A stretch of 64,000 nt of DNA from Lunularia cruciata (Eukaryota > Streptophyta > Marchantiopsida > Lunulariales > Lunulariaceae). A program made the position numbers and the translations under genes. Positions 42,721 through 55,521 of the stretch are shown here, piece by piece. The notes under the pieces were generated by a model. It saw nothing but the letters and a program-made list of their open reading frames with translations, was not told the origin of the DNA and ran no database searches. The first letter of the stretch is position 1. The number at the start of each line of letters is the position of its first letter. The stretch is from positions 68,390,944 to 68,454,943 of the forward strand of contig OX419755.1 in the NCBI GenBank assembly GCA_948567375.1. Reading direction: 5' to 3'.

Positions 42721-44989
42721 GTTTGTTCATTGTTAAGTATAAAATTGGACTTTATTATAGTTTGGAATTGATTTTTCTCTTAAACACGTGTGTATTGATC
42801 ATATATCTAATATACAATATAAGAAGACTTTTACATGTCAACATATTCTAAAGGAAATAACTAAAAAGTCTGTTAGTCTATCAAGAAAAGATAAAATGTA
42901 AGCTTATAAAAAGATATTAACAAGTTAAACTTTGGAAAACTTATGAATTAATAACTTTGATATTATTTTTCACAACAAGAAGTTTGAAATGTATTCTAAC
43001 AACTTCCAAATTAAATCAAGGATAACACTAGGATAGGAATACAAGTTAATCTCAATAATATACCCTTTGGGATATTTATAGTAATCATTTTTTACCATGT
43101 TGCTATTGAGTTTATTTACATGCATATTAATAAGAGTATGACTACCAAATTATCCAAAGCACATCTACCCAATAAGTAGCAAAGATGAAAATAGGAACAC
43201 CCGTTGGACACAAGCTTGAACACATGTTACATATTCTTATTCCAAAAAACAAGTAATAAAATACAAAACATAAAGTTTCTCTTTATATATTGATAAGGTG
43301 AAACCTAACTTAGTTAGTTGAGTAGCTCAACAAAAGAGTTAAGTTTGTGTGGTGTCATATATCTTGTTAATTGTTCTAACTAAGTTCTATAGAGAACTCA
43401 AATAAAGTAGTCAACCAAATCTTTATGATTTTTGTACTACTTTACTAAATTATAATTAATATCAATTAAAACTTATTTTTGATATCAGATTTTTTGTTCT
43501 CATTACACCTCATATAATAGCATCAAAACACGGGATGGAAATGGTTAATAAAGAATAGTTAGTTTTTGGTCTAATAGATTGAGAGTTTTTATACTTAGCA
43601 TTGAAGTCTATACTAATTAATTTTCATAGTCTTATTTTTAAAAGTATATCTAACCCAAAAGACAAGCTTTTGGAGAAGATAATTGAGCTTCTTTTTGCTT
43701 ATGGATCTTGAAAGGTAATAGATCTCTAAAAAGACTACCAAGATGCTTGAAAACAATATCAAAATTTAGGCTCATAAGTTTGAGATATCATTATTTCAAG
43801 AAGATATGACAAAATTTTAATAAACTAATATCAAGGAGAAAGGCCACAAAATGCATATCATATAGATGTGGTTCCATTTGTGTTGTTCCTTGAATTTCTT
43901 CTTTTTGAGATACTCTAATAAAATTTGCCTTAGAAGACAATGTTTCTTTATAAATAAAAAAAGATAAAGACTTCAAAGCCTTCAAGCTCCAAAATGATGC
44001 ACCAATGAGACCAACTATGGTTTTCAATTATATGAACATTAAAACTTTCATACTTCAAGACTATGTTTATTACACATTATAAATAATAAATATGATACTT
44101 AAGATGATTAATCTCAAGAATGGAGCTCCAAACAGATTTCTCTAATGTCTAACATTTAAGTCAAGTTTGAATATTATATACATACTTTGGTTAGAAAAAT
44201 ATATATACAAACACAAGAGTGTAAAAAAACAGAATTTGAGGGTTTTCTTTTTATTTATTGGTTTATTTTTTTAAACATTGACTACAGTAAATAATAACTT
44301 TATGATAGCATTATGTAAATTTTAAGAAAACAAAATATCTCATAATAATCTCCCTTTTTTAATCATTTACTAGTCTAAAGTTGATAATTTAAGCCTAAAG
44401 TATCAATGAGTATGAACCATAAAGTGGCAAAAGTCATTATGTATTTATTGCATCCTAAACCCATTTACATATATAATTATACAAATAGATTTTTTGAAAT
44501 TTTAATTTTTACTTTATATTAATTAATTACATAATTCCTTCTATTAGGTAACCAATCTTTTACTTTCTAGCATATATTTGATTAGATTTGTATTCTTATT
44601 ATCAATATAAAAAGCTCAGAATGGTATAAAATGAGGGAAAAAGGTGACCACATAGGAAAAATGAACGATGGGAAGACCCCATCAAGCCGTACAAGGGAGA
44701 GACAAAAAAGGTAAAAATGGTATAAAATAGACCCTTATCTTGTATGTACCATCTAAAGCATGTTAAAATACATGTACTTATCTCTCAAGAGGTCTTGATA
44801 TCAAGAATATCTATGCTTGAAAACAAGAAGTATATGCATTTGTGATATTTGACATGATTACTAACTCACCATTGTGTATTATTTTTCTCTTCCAAGGGGG
44901 ATAAACTTTGATTGCTTTGCTGTGTTAATATAAGAGTGTCTCACTTTTGGAATTTATGGGAAGTGTGCTCATCCCATAAGCTTCACGTC
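42721..44989. other. AT-rich stretch, no gene
   Basis: No convincing frame on either strand. 44630-44740 is the second copy of the dispersed repeat seen at 14300-14410. The rest is very AT-rich and probably old repeat sequence. Confidence 0.5.
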
Positions 44990-46559
44990 AATATTTAAGG
45001 GAGGTCTCTCAACTGGACTAAGCTTTTGTTTGATCTTGTCACAAACATTGAAGCTTGTATAGTTAGTACTCCTTCAGATCCTAAAGTGCATGCTTGGAAC
45101 AAAGTATGTTAATCAAGCCATATATTCCTTTCTTAGTATGATTTCACTCACTATTTGATTACATACAAGGGATTGATACTAGCAAGTAAGTTTGGGATGG
45201 AAAATGCTTTCACAAGTTGATAAAGGCAAGAAAGCTTCAATTTAGCAACAATTGGTGTAGGTTAAGAATCACAAATTGAGCAAGCTCAATAACATCACAG
45301 TTAAGGTTAAACATCTTATTGTATATACAATTATAAGTCTACTAAAGGAATAGAAACCTTTTGAGACTTTTATAGCTATTTGAGAAACTTATACTTATTT
45401 GACAAACTAATACAAAAGTTAGTTTCTCAAGAGATATAGGTGCAAGATGCAAGTAGTATTGCTACTACTCAAGATTAAGTGTTATTTTCTAGGAGAAATG
45501 AAGGCAAGAGTACAAAATATAGAGATATTTTTTGTGGAGATGCCATTGGTAGAGGTTAATCTTCAAAAATATATCAAGTATCACAAGGCACAACAATTAG
45601 ATAACTATTGGAACTACTTAAAATCAAAAAATTCATTATGAGAAGACTTGTTTTAAGAAGTAAATTGATATTCAATTAGGTTAATAAAAAATATATAAAA
45701 TTATATAGTAAAAGATTTATACTCGAAACATCATCTAATGTGATGAATCACTCAATTGCCTTGATGACAAAGAATGGTTCATTGACTTTGAGTATTCGAA
45801 CCACATGACCTGTCAGATTAATATTCAACTCCAGAGAACCATTGTATGAAGTTTTGGTTGATGTGAATATTGGTGAAAAAATTGAGTATATTATAACTCA
45901 TACCTAGATTATCTAATTCTCAACTTTATTTGAGCATTAAAGTGGTTTAGAGAAGTCCTTCATGTACCCACAATGACCAAAATAAATTTTATGTTGGCCA
46001 AATTATTGAGAATAGATTTTAATTATATTTAACTACAAAGGAGTTTCTGGCAATAAGTATAAGGTATGTGCTACATTTGCTATCTACGTAGATAAAAATT
46101 CAGGTCCAAATTCGATAAGATGTTTGATTTAGATGTCAAGATACACAATGCTACAAATCAAAATGCTATGCATGTTCATGGCTTGATTTTCATTTAAGAT
46201 CTTGAGACATGGGATAAAAGAGTAGGTCTCATGAAAGTTCAAAGACGGAAGATGCTCCTTACCTCATATCTTGTTACGAGTCTTCTAATATTTCTTGACC
46301 CTTTGCCTACAAGGAATTGTGAGGCTTATCAATTTAGTAAGTAAGCTATACAATCTTTCAAACATCATAATACAAGGTTAGAATTTATCTACTTATATAT
46401 GGATTGCTTTACATAAATTTGACCAATTTCAAGTATTTGGTCTCATTGATGACATTTTGAAATTGACCTTGGTCTCTTTTCTTCGGCAAAATCTGATGTT
46501 TTTACCTTTTCCAAACTTTCAAGCTACTTGTAGAGAAGCAATCTAGTCACAATATCTAA

Positions 46560-46780
46560 TGTTTATTTTTGGATAAAGGAGGCAAGTTTCTTTCAAACCA
46601 CTTTAATGCTTTTCTACATAAGCAAGAAGTTATATATAACTACTCACCTCCACAAAGTGGTGTAGTTGACCAACAAAATATGTGCCTTGTGGAAATTACA
46701 AAAGGTTCATTTTTACAAGGAGCTAATGCCAAAGTGCTATTGGACATAAGCCAAATTTTTTTTTATTTACTTAAGGAACT
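46560..46780 (+). pseudogene. Copia integrase core fragment
   Basis: DKGGKFLSNHFNAFLHKQEV then NYSPPQSGVVDQQN corresponds to the copia integrase block SDNGGEF...YTPQQNGVAERKN. The second catalytic Asp is present; the Glu of AER is replaced (VDQQN). Non-functional. Confidence 0.8.
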
Positions 46781-47539
46781 AATATTTGTTATAGCAGTGT
46801 GATAAGATGATTGATTTTTCAAGCTCTTATTACAAGTAAGAAACCAAATTTGTGAAATCTATAGGTTGTTGGTTGTACTTGTTACTTCATGCTAGATCCA
46901 AAATCATAAGGATATATCTTAAATTCAAAGGATATAAATGTCATAATCCTTATTCTAAAAATGTTATTATTAGTAAAGATGTTATATTTGAGGAGTTAAA
47001 ATCCTAGTTTCAAACTTCTACAAGTTGTACTTCTGATTTACCACTTGTTATCTTTTGTATCTTTTGTTGTTATAACTAGCATTACTAGTCCATATGAGTA
47101 CTTCAAGTGCCACTTTTGTTGCTAGTGAGCATTCTCAATACTCATCTTTTTATGATAATTTTGTCAAGATAGGTTGTTGAAAAGCTTTGACCCCAAGTCT
47201 CTTTAGTTTTCTCTTTTCTTTCTCCATTAATAATCCCAATCCTTTGTTAGCAACAAATGATCAAACAACCATATGATTTGAAAATTCCAAGTCCTTTAGA
47301 TGGGGCTACAAGTAGTGCTTTTCATCTTATGACTCAACAAAAAACTAGTACACAAGTTAAACATTCCATTTGATAGTTTCAAGTTGAGCTATTTCTAGCA
47401 CAACACTAATTATATATGGTAAAGGCTATCAAGAACAAAAACCAAATTCTCTTGAGGAGACAATGCATCATGAAAATTGGGTGCAAGAAATGGAGCTTGA
47501 AGTGACATCAACAATAAACATAAGAGTAAGTTGATTTAC

Positions 47540-49190
47540 CTTCTAATAAGAAGGAAATTGGCCGCATCTGGATGTTTAAGATAAAAAAAAGTTTTGATAG
47601 CTTCGTAAGTAGATACAAGGCAAGAGTTGTAGCAAAGGGCTATTTACAATAAAATGGCTTTGATTTTGATCAGATATCTATCTTGGTTGCCAAGATGTCT
47701 TTAATTTATGCACTCTAAGCATTATCCAATTCATTAAATGTAGTCTTGATTATATGAACTTCAACAATGCTTTCTTTAGTGGTGATTTGGAGGAGGTGCA
47801 TGAGGTCTGACCTTCTAGCTGTTTGTACTCCGGATAACATGACCTAGCAACTTGGATAGGAAGATCCAAGATATCCAAACAAAGAGTTCTTGTTTAAAAA
47901 GTATCTCTATAGACTTAAGCAAACGCCCAAAGTTTGGAATGCTAAGATAAATCATCATCTTTTATCCATTGTGCTCTAAATTTGCAATTTCAATTCTTGA
48001 TTGTACTTGCTACAAGTTGATGAAAGACTTCAAAGTTGATCATCTATGTTGATAACTTGACCTTTACTTATGGCTATCAATATATCATTTAGTGAGTGAA
48101 ATATTAGCAAAAGGAAGAATTGGACATGAAGAACTTGGAGAACTCAAAGACTTCTTGGGCTTTGAGTTTATCCAAGATGGCAATAACCTTTGGTTATTAC
48201 AATGTAAATACTCTCTCAACATGTGAGAGAAATTTGGTATGATGGCATGAAATCATATTTCTACTTCACTTCCAACTTTTGTTTACCTAAGTTCCAAGGA
48301 TAGTGAGTTGTTGGCTACTCCAAACATATCTTACCAGCTAGAAGTCCGTCTGTTTGAATTGTATTAGGCCAATCTAATCTATACCATTGTACTAATGAGT
48401 CAAGCTATTTAAGTACAAGGAAGGCATATTTGATATCATTTGGAGGATTTTACATTATGCAATGTTTTATTTTTGATTAATTTTTCACTATCTAGTTGTT
48501 GGGTAACTCGTTGTTCAAGGTTTTACTAATGTGGACTAAGCAGGGATACTCAAGATGGGAGATTAACATCAAATTATGTTTTTAAGCTTGGAAGGTTTAT
48601 AATTAGTTGATCATCAAAATACGCTCAAGATGGGAGATTAACATCAAATTATGTTTTTAAGCTTGGAAGGTTTATAATTAGTTGATCATCAAAATACGCT
48701 CAAGATGGGAGATTAACATCAAATTATGTTTTTAAGCTTGGAAGGTTTATAATTAGTTGATCATCAAAATACGCTCAAGATGGGAGATTAACATCAAATT
48801 ATGTTTTTAAGCTTGGAAGGTTTATAATTAGTTGATCATCAAAATACGCTCGTGTTGTCTTATTATCAACAAAGAAAAACATAAAAATATCAACAATGCT
48901 ATATGTGAAATCAATTTTTCTTAAAAAATGATATATATAGGATATAAATCAATGATCCTATTATCTTATATAAAAATAATGTGAATAGTAAACTTGCTAG
49001 TAATTCAATAGTTCATGCCAAGGCAAAACATAATGAAGTTCATTATCATTTAAGTAGAGAGAAGTTATTGGCTAGAGAAATAGATTTGTAGCATGTTCCT
49101 ATGGATCAGAAGGAAGTTACTGATATTTCACCAAATCCAGAGATAAATTTGAATATTTCAGATGTCATATGGACATCAAAAATATTGATG
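47540..49190 (+). pseudogene. Copia RT and RNase H, broken, with inserted tandem array
   Basis: RT start at about 47600: YKARVVAKGYLQ. RT end at 48150-48240: LGFEFIQDGNNLWLLQCKYS. RNase H: DTQDGRLTSNYVFKLGRF (48545), then after the tandem array VHAKAKHNEVHYHLSREKLL (49010-49070). The central RT catalytic YVDD block is not readable. RT and RNase H copy the element RNA; many stops rule this out here. Confidence 0.82.
48551..48850 (+). repeat. Four identical 75-base tandem units in RNase H
   Basis: Units start at 48551, 48626, 48701 and 48776, and I see no difference between them. 75 bases are 25 codons, so the RNase H block QDGRLTSNYVFKLGRF is repeated four times in the same phase. Confidence 0.98.
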
Positions 49191-49217
49191 TTAGCTTGAG
49201 GGGGAGCATAGATAGAT

Positions 49218-51134
49218 TGTCACGAGCGAATGTTCCTGGTGGTTAGTGTTGGTGGCAACAGTCAGGTTTCTTTACTTATAAATTTAAAATTATAATGAAG
49301 AGAAATTCAACCCTATATCTCTTCCCCTGTATAAAGTGAAGCAAGACTGATGGGACATCATACCATTCTTTGGGGAACTTTGGTACCTCTCTCTCTCTCT
49401 ACCTCTTATTTATACATCGCAAGAATATACATCACTTTTCGATCAAAATTTGACTGCTTGGTTATTCATAACATTTTTAAAACACAGTACAATCCAACAA
49501 CCCATGTGTCGGTCTCACACCAATCAAAAATTAATTTCGTAATAAACATGCAGAAGGTTTATTCCGAAGGGGACAAACTTTGACTACTTGGGTTATTCAA
49601 ATCTTTGACGCACACCACACATGGATTAATGATGGATTACTGTAGTTCGTTAACATTATATTGGACCACGCAAAAGGACAGGAATAGTACATCAGATTTT
49701 GTTCGTATAAAGACACTTCATCGTTTTACAATCCAGGTATTTGATATAATCAAGATAATAAAATATCTTCTTCCAGAAGAACATGTAACTCACTACATGT
49801 GTTCCAATATGTTGTATGTAAGTTTTCCTTTGGGTACAAACCTGTTTCACGGGACAATGGTAGGAGGGACAGATTGCTGGAATGCTTGGCATTTTGTACT
49901 CGAGAAAGATTGAATAACCGGACAGTGGAAGAAGACCTCAAGCGCAGCTGTTTGTGAGACGTCTCAATACCAGAAAGGGCTATGGAAACCAACACAATAC
50001 TGTACAATGCCTTTATCTTTGCTCGTACACTCACTCTTCTTGGTTATTCACCAAAAAACTTGGTGCTAGAAAACCTTCTTATTTTTCCTCCGTTTTTCTT
50101 TTTTTGGGGTTCTGGATGACATTTGATTGACGGAATGAGAAAGCAGTTCTTCCTTCAGATTTCAAAAGGTGTGTAGAGCGACGAATATCTGAAAGGAATA
50201 AAATATATTCTTACGTCGTTATCATGAGTGACGCACGAGGAGATATTTGCGTGGATATGGTCGTCTACCTACACTAGAGTAAATCGCCACTTCCTAACAC
50301 TCAACCAATCCTTCAATCAATCACTGCACTGGAGTAGCACATGATGCAGGAGAAAATGATCAGAAACTTCATGATGGGTGTGTCAAACGTCTCTCCGCTA
50401 TTTGAAGTACCCAAGGCAGGAGTGAGTGAGTGAGTGAGTGAGTGAGTGAGTCAGTTCCAAGTGGAACCATGTGAATATTCCAGACCCTGTGCTCACGCCA
50501 CTGTGCTCAGTGCTTGCTAGAAGCAAGGTGTCCAGATTTTTGTCCAGAGTGTGCGAAATTTTCGTGCGTGACTCGTGGCTCAATAGATCAGCAGCGGTGG
50601 AGCTGGGAGACAGCCGAACTTGTTCCAGGACTTGTCCTCATCTCTCGAGCCTCGAGGAATGATTGCGATACGTAGAGACGGAGGAGGGGAATACGGATTT
50701 ATGTTCCGGGGCCGGTGATTGGACAGTTGGAGCTGGTGGATTTGGAGATTCTCGGCACATTCGTTTCAGATATGTGGGTTTGTCCGACCACGGTCGAAGT
50801 GGATCGATGCCGCTGCCTGCTGCTTTCTTCAATCTGCGAATAAGTTTTTGGATAGATTTGAAGTAGCGGCGCTTCGACGTCTTCTCTGGTACTAGCTTTG
50901 CCAGGCTTATCCATCTTCTCGTGGCACCCTATCTCACGATTATCGCCAGAACGAAGGGCTTAACTTGCATTTCGGAGCTTTGAGTTTGTCACCATCTGTA
51001 ATTGGTTTTTTCTCGAGGTATATATCCTCCAGGGAATTCACTCTGTCTTTGTGCAGAGAAAACCGAGTGGATATAGCTTATCTGATGCTTTAGTACACAG
51101 AAGTTCGATCGCTTTGAGAATTCGATCGGGCAAA
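49218..51134. other. Flank of copia relic and upstream region of the acyltransferase gene
   Basis: 49218-49600 may be copia LTR sequence. 49600-51000 has no convincing frame. An AGTG microsatellite occupies 50420-50451. From about 50100 composition becomes GC-richer. TATATAT near 51019 is the likely TATA box of the acyltransferase gene. Confidence 0.5.
51018..51025 (+). promoter_or_regulatory. Likely TATA box of the acyltransferase gene
   Basis: GTATATATCC lies about 115 bases before the start codon, giving a short 5' UTR. Assigned by motif and distance only. Confidence 0.45.
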
Positions 51135-52844
51135 ATGACAGTTCCTGAGCAGTCTGAGGGGCTGCAGAGCTCCTCCCAGTCAAATCCCGGAGAGAAGTGC
51201 CGTGATGGAGCGCAGGATATTGTCTTCGGTGAGAGAGCAGAGAACTGCCGTGATGGGGCGCAGGATATTGTCGTCGATGAGAAAGCAGAGGACTACGATG
51301 ATGCAGCGCAGGATATTGTCGTCGATGAGAAAGCAGAGCATTGCAATGATGGACCGCAGGATATTGTCCTCGATGAGACGGCAGTTTTAGAAGGCCTGCA
51401 TAGCCGCACTCTCGGGGACACAGAGCATAACTGGTGCAGAGCTGTAGGAAGTGGAACTGGAATCACAGTTCTTGCATTGCTGTTTAATCGCCCGGTGGAA
51501 GTTTCAGGGGTTCAAGCCGCTGTGGACTTTGTACAGGTTCAGCATCCCCGGTTGCGTTCCCATCTTTTGTGGATTGAAGGTAAACCTGCTTTTCAGGCCC
51601 AGGACGCTCCTTATGTGAAGGTTGAGGTTGTGGATGCCAGTCAGGAAGCACCTCCGATAACGAGAGATCATGAGGAGGAGGCAGAGGACTGGATGGGGCA
51701 AGAATCGCAGCACAGTGGAGACATGCAAGATGCCAAGGAGCATGCATGGATGGGGTATGTTGAGAACGAGCTGAACACGAATATATGGCCGGAGCATCAT
51801 CATAGTTTGGTCCCTCAGCCAATGTTCGTGGTTCGCCTGCGGATTTTGTCTTCAAAATCTTCCCTTCTCATCTTTCGGCTCCACACGGCAGTCTGTGATC
51901 GTGTCTCTGCAGCCACTGTGTTGGTGGACTTTTTGAAAGCACTCAAGGATCCACCCCTTCAAACCCTACCAGTAGAGGACTCAGGTAACCGTGATGGGGA
52001 AGCCCTGTGCGACTCTATTGATTCTGGGAGGTTGATGTCAATAGAGGAAGCAATTCCTCCTGGCAAGGCAAACAAGCCATTTTGGGCACACGGGATTGAC
52101 TTGTTAGGGTATTCTCTGGGGTCCAGGCGACATGCACTCCTTCCGTTTAACGATCCCGTTGAGCAAAGGCAGTCCAAAGTGATTCACTCCATTCTCAGTG
52201 TTGAGCAGACCCAACGGCTTCTGGAAGGATGTCAAAAGGCGAGTACCAACATCTATGGAGTGCTCTGTGCAGCAGGGTTGAAGGCGGCCGCCATACTCAA
52301 GCAGCTTGGGAAGAGATCAGAACACTATGCACTTATTAGTCTGATTGATTGCCGTCATCTACTGGAGCCCATGCTCTCTCAATCTACCGTTGGTTTCTAT
52401 CACTCTGCTCTCATGAATACTCATCATGTCAACGAGCAGACAGAGTTCTGGGAGTTGGCGCGGAGATGTTCAAGCACGTTGGAGAATGCTATGAAAAATA
52501 GGAAACATTTCACGGATATGGGGGATTTGAATTTCCTCATGTACCAAGCCATTTGTCACCCAAATCTAACACCTTCTGCTTCCATGCGGACGTCGCAGCT
52601 AGTGCTGTTCCGGGATCCAGTACTGATTGAAATGGAGGATCTGGCCAAAGATATGGGAGTGGAGCACTATATGGGGTGCTCATCAATTCATGGAGTGGGG
52701 CCATGTCTGGCACTTTTTGACTCTGTAAGAAAGGGGTCTCTGCACTTCACTGCCGTTTATCCCTCACCCTTGTATAACCGGAATCAGATTCGGACATACG
52801 TCAACACTATGCTAGATTTAATGGTGCAATCACCTGAACCTTAA
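51135..52844 (+). CDS. HXXXD-like acyltransferase / condensation-type protein
   Basis: Intronless frame of 569 residues. I chose the ATG at 51135 (CAAAATGACA); the frame upstream opens only with a GTG. Residues 22-85 are four 16-residue repeats (CRDGAQDIV...). The enzyme-like domain starts near 98 with WCRAVGSGTGITVLALLF, typical of a plant branch of the CoA-dependent acyltransferase/condensation superfamily. The active-site region is LHTAVCDRVS (His250, Asp255): the His stands one place earlier than in HXXXD, as I recall for this plant branch (HTAxCDR). The second half has YGVLCAAGLKAAAILKQLG and VGFYHSAL; the BAHD motif DFGWG is absent. The substrate is unknown; a cytosolic location is likely as no signal peptide is visible. 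Confidence 0.83.
   Translation: MTVPEQSEGLQSSSQSNPGEKCRDGAQDIVFGERAENCRDGAQDIVVDEKAEDYDDAAQDIVVDEKAEHCNDGPQDIVLDETAVLEGLHSRTLGDTEHNWCRAVGSGTGITVLALLFNRPVEVSGVQAAVDFVQVQHPRLRSHLLWIEGKPAFQAQDAPYVKVEVVDASQEAPPITRDHEEEAEDWMGQESQHSGDMQDAKEHAWMGYVENELNTNIWPEHHHSLVPQPMFVVRLRILSSKSSLLIFRLHTAVCDRVSAATVLVDFLKALKDPPLQTLPVEDSGNRDGEALCDSIDSGRLMSIEEAIPPGKANKPFWAHGIDLLGYSLGSRRHALLPFNDPVEQRQSKVIHSILSVEQTQRLLEGCQKASTNIYGVLCAAGLKAAAILKQLGKRSEHYALISLIDCRHLLEPMLSQSTVGFYHSALMNTHHVNEQTEFWELARRCSSTLENAMKNRKHFTDMGDLNFLMYQAICHPNLTPSASMRTSQLVLFRDPVLIEMEDLAKDMGVEHYMGCSSIHGVGPCLALFDSVRKGSLHFTAVYPSPLYNRNQIRTYVNTMLDLMVQSPEP
51198..51389 (+). repeat. Four-copy 48-base coding minisatellite
   Basis: Units start at 51198, 51246, 51294 and 51342. 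Each encodes 16 residues with an AQDIV core and an acidic end. The frame is maintained and the units differ by a few bases, so the array is older than that at 48551. Confidence 0.93.
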
Positions 52845-55053
52845 AATGTAGGCTCCCGATTCTTAGGTTGTACATAGTTGCCACTAATTTGACCAAGGTT
52901 GAAAAGTATACAACAATGTCCGTCTGCCGCAGTGCAATTTCGCGAGCTTCCTTTTCGTTGTTGTGAGTAACTTGTAGATATCTGTTTTTGTTTAATGGGT
53001 TCCCGGTCAACTCTCATAGTCACTCACAGATGAGGATTGAACTGAAAAACTGCTTTTAGTTTATCGACCACTGTTTCTTGAACATGGCTGGATCGATTTT
53101 CCTAAATAGAAAAGGAGCTGCAGAGAGCGAAGCTCGGCTAAAAGTGAACTTCGGTGGTAAACTTCCTATCGACGAATCTGAACGTGTGTAAATCATGAAT
53201 GTGGAAAGTGATGTAGACGTGAAACCCTGTAAATTTGCTGTGAAGTTGCAGTTCCTGAAGTGCAACCTGACAAAGTGGACATTCTTCCCTGGCAACTCGC
53301 AACCTCATGAATATTAATAAAGCACTTACAGATGCTGGCGCGACAATCTAGCCTGGTACAATGTGTGGGTTGTCAGGGGAGACCCTCGTCAAATGCAATC
53401 GTCATTAATAGCGTATGTCTGGCATCTTCCCCCCTTCTCATTGAAGTCATCATGGCAAAATATGTACTTGGTTTCCGTCCACAAGAGCAAAGTCGCTCGA
53501 AAGCCAGACTCCAACGTTGCCACGACTCGGTCGTAAGCTGTAAGAATATAAAATCTACAAACCCGAGTGTTAAATTCGCGGAAGAGTAGACAACGATGTT
53601 TGTATAATAAACCTGCCCATCACTGTCTCCACCAGGAAGGCGTGCTCCACAAACAGGATGCGTTTGTATGGTTGATTGCGATGCCACAAGGCGGGCACTA
53701 AACTGGCCAAACGTTGACACCTAAACAAAAAAAAGCCTCCGATAATCCCAGCTTTTTCAACAACCAAGAATTCTCAGATTTGTCAAGTTGTTCTCAATGT
53801 GGATTCATACTTCACTTTGATGGTCATACTCTGAATTGATATCCTAGAGTTATTGGCCACTCCACGTTAAATTGATGATGCTGTCCACCAGGGCCGAGCG
53901 TTGCATCAACTTCATAACAAACTTACACAACGCAGCAACTTCGGCATTTGGCAAGCATGCAATACAGTCTCTAAGTGCTTCTCACCGTGGAAATACCATT
54001 AGAAACTTCTTGAACGTAGTACCGTGTGGACAGACAAGATTAAACTGACGCTCCTCTCCAAGTACCTTACCAAGACTTAGCATCTTGAGATTCCTGGGTT
54101 CCCTGAAAACCCTTGGCCTCCATTCCTACAACTGACAGTACTTATATTCCAGTGTAGAATGAAATGTTCCTCACAATATATGTCTGTCTTCGGGTGTAAA
54201 ACTTGTCAAGCTCTGTTCCTCTTACTGGCAACTGGGGCAGGAGAGCTTGACAAGTGATAAACACAATGGAGTTCTTCCCGTATGGAGGTTTGCTTAACAG
54301 GTCCGATCGCTGGAGGAGAATTTCTCCCTCCATCGTTTTCTTCGATTGGGGAGTTGAAGAAACGTGCTTTCACCAGTAGTATGGGCTGGTTCACATGAAC
54401 GAGATGGTAACAACTCGTTCATGGGGTTTAGTCCCATTTTACTTCTTATGTTTCATCCATGTATGGCTTGATGGGGTCTTTCCATTCTTCTTGTTCTCCT
54501 ACGTGGTCGCTCCTTTAGTTGGTAGCATTTTGCATTACGTTAGGAATCATGTGCTCAAACAATGTCGTGCAGCAAACAAGGATCGTAGTTTCAGATTGTG
54601 AGAAGGACCTTCGAATGAAAATTGCCGGTGGCTGTACCCAAATTACGAACTCTAGAAAGAAGTGAAAGAAATCGTACAGGAAGTGCATGCAGCATCAGGA
54701 AGGGCCGATCCAGTCTTTTTCTGGCAGAGCAGTACCAGGAATGGGTATAGAACCACGAGGCGACGGGAGTAGAGGGGCCACAAAATCCGTCAGAACAAAA
54801 AGGCTTGTTCTGAAGGAACGATGGACCAGAACCAGGGACATTCCCGATCGTAGAGTAGACTCCAAACAAGCAACGTACCTGATTAGCTTGCAAACGATTG
54901 AACAGGTGGAAGCCCAACTATTAACCAGAAAGAAATTAATTGGCAGTTGCCAAAATGGATACATGGGTTAATAATCACACTTGTGCATGCTCGGAACGGC
55001 GCTGTAGATGAATCTCTGTCAGGAAATTAGATGCTTCTAACGTAGGACATACA
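52845..55053. other. Downstream of the acyltransferase, nothing firm
   Basis: Contains its 3' UTR. A 68-codon hydrophobic frame starts at 54395 (GLVPFYFLCFIHVWLDGVFP) with one or two possible membrane segments; I cannot support it as a gene. A stem-loop with 14-base perfect arms (ACTTGTCAAGCTCT) spans 54201-54214 and 54242-54255. Confidence 0.5.
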
Positions 55054-55521
55054 TGTTGAGCATTAGCCTCCCACAACAGGGGAAAGAGTGTGATCTCTTG
55101 ATTGAAAATTAAACGTGAACATTGAACTGAAGTTTAGTAAAGTTTAGTAAGGATGCGGTGCCATGAACCGGCTGCATTACTCTATTATAAAATAGAGTCC
55201 TACGGATAATTGATGGGGTGTTGATACAGAAACACTTCAGAATCAAATTGCCAAGGTTCCGGAGCATCACAAAAAGGTTGTAATGAGAAGCTGCAAGAGA
55301 TCTTAGACAAGGAGACGAAGCAGATGTATCTTGTAACAGATCAATGAAGCTGCGAGAGATCTTAGACAAGGAGACGAAGCAGATGTATCGTGTAATAGAT
55401 CAATGATTTTCTCAATCTGTAAGCGAGATCTTAGACAGGGAGATGAAGCAGAGGTATCTTGTGATAGATACAATGATTTTCTCAATCTGTAAGCGTCCAA
55501 CCCAATCTAGTGGAACTAGCA
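55054..55521 (+). repeat. 5' LTR of family D, with internal tandem expansion
   Basis: Matches 59918-60198 (GAAAGAGTGTGATCTCTTGA and other blocks) but is about 187 bases longer. The block AGAGATCTTAGACA...GATCAATGA occurs three times (55289, 55348 and 55422) against once in the 3' LTR. Confidence 0.88.

Larger units (their letters stand above)
44990..49217 (+). mobile_element. Ty1/copia relic (family C), no clear LTRs
   Basis: Gag-like start at about 45060 (DPKVHAWNKV, also seen at 61265 and 61749), integrase piece at 46550-46780, RT at 47540-48330 and RNase H at 48480-49190, then a purine tract GAGGGGGAGCATAGA at 49198-49212. LTRs were not found: the left one seems lost and the right one may begin near 49217. 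Frames are badly broken. Confidence 0.8.

Noticed and set aside
54395..54601. 68-codon hydrophobic frame as a small membrane protein gene
   Set aside because: Too short, no homology recognised and no promoter evidence; kept only as a note.
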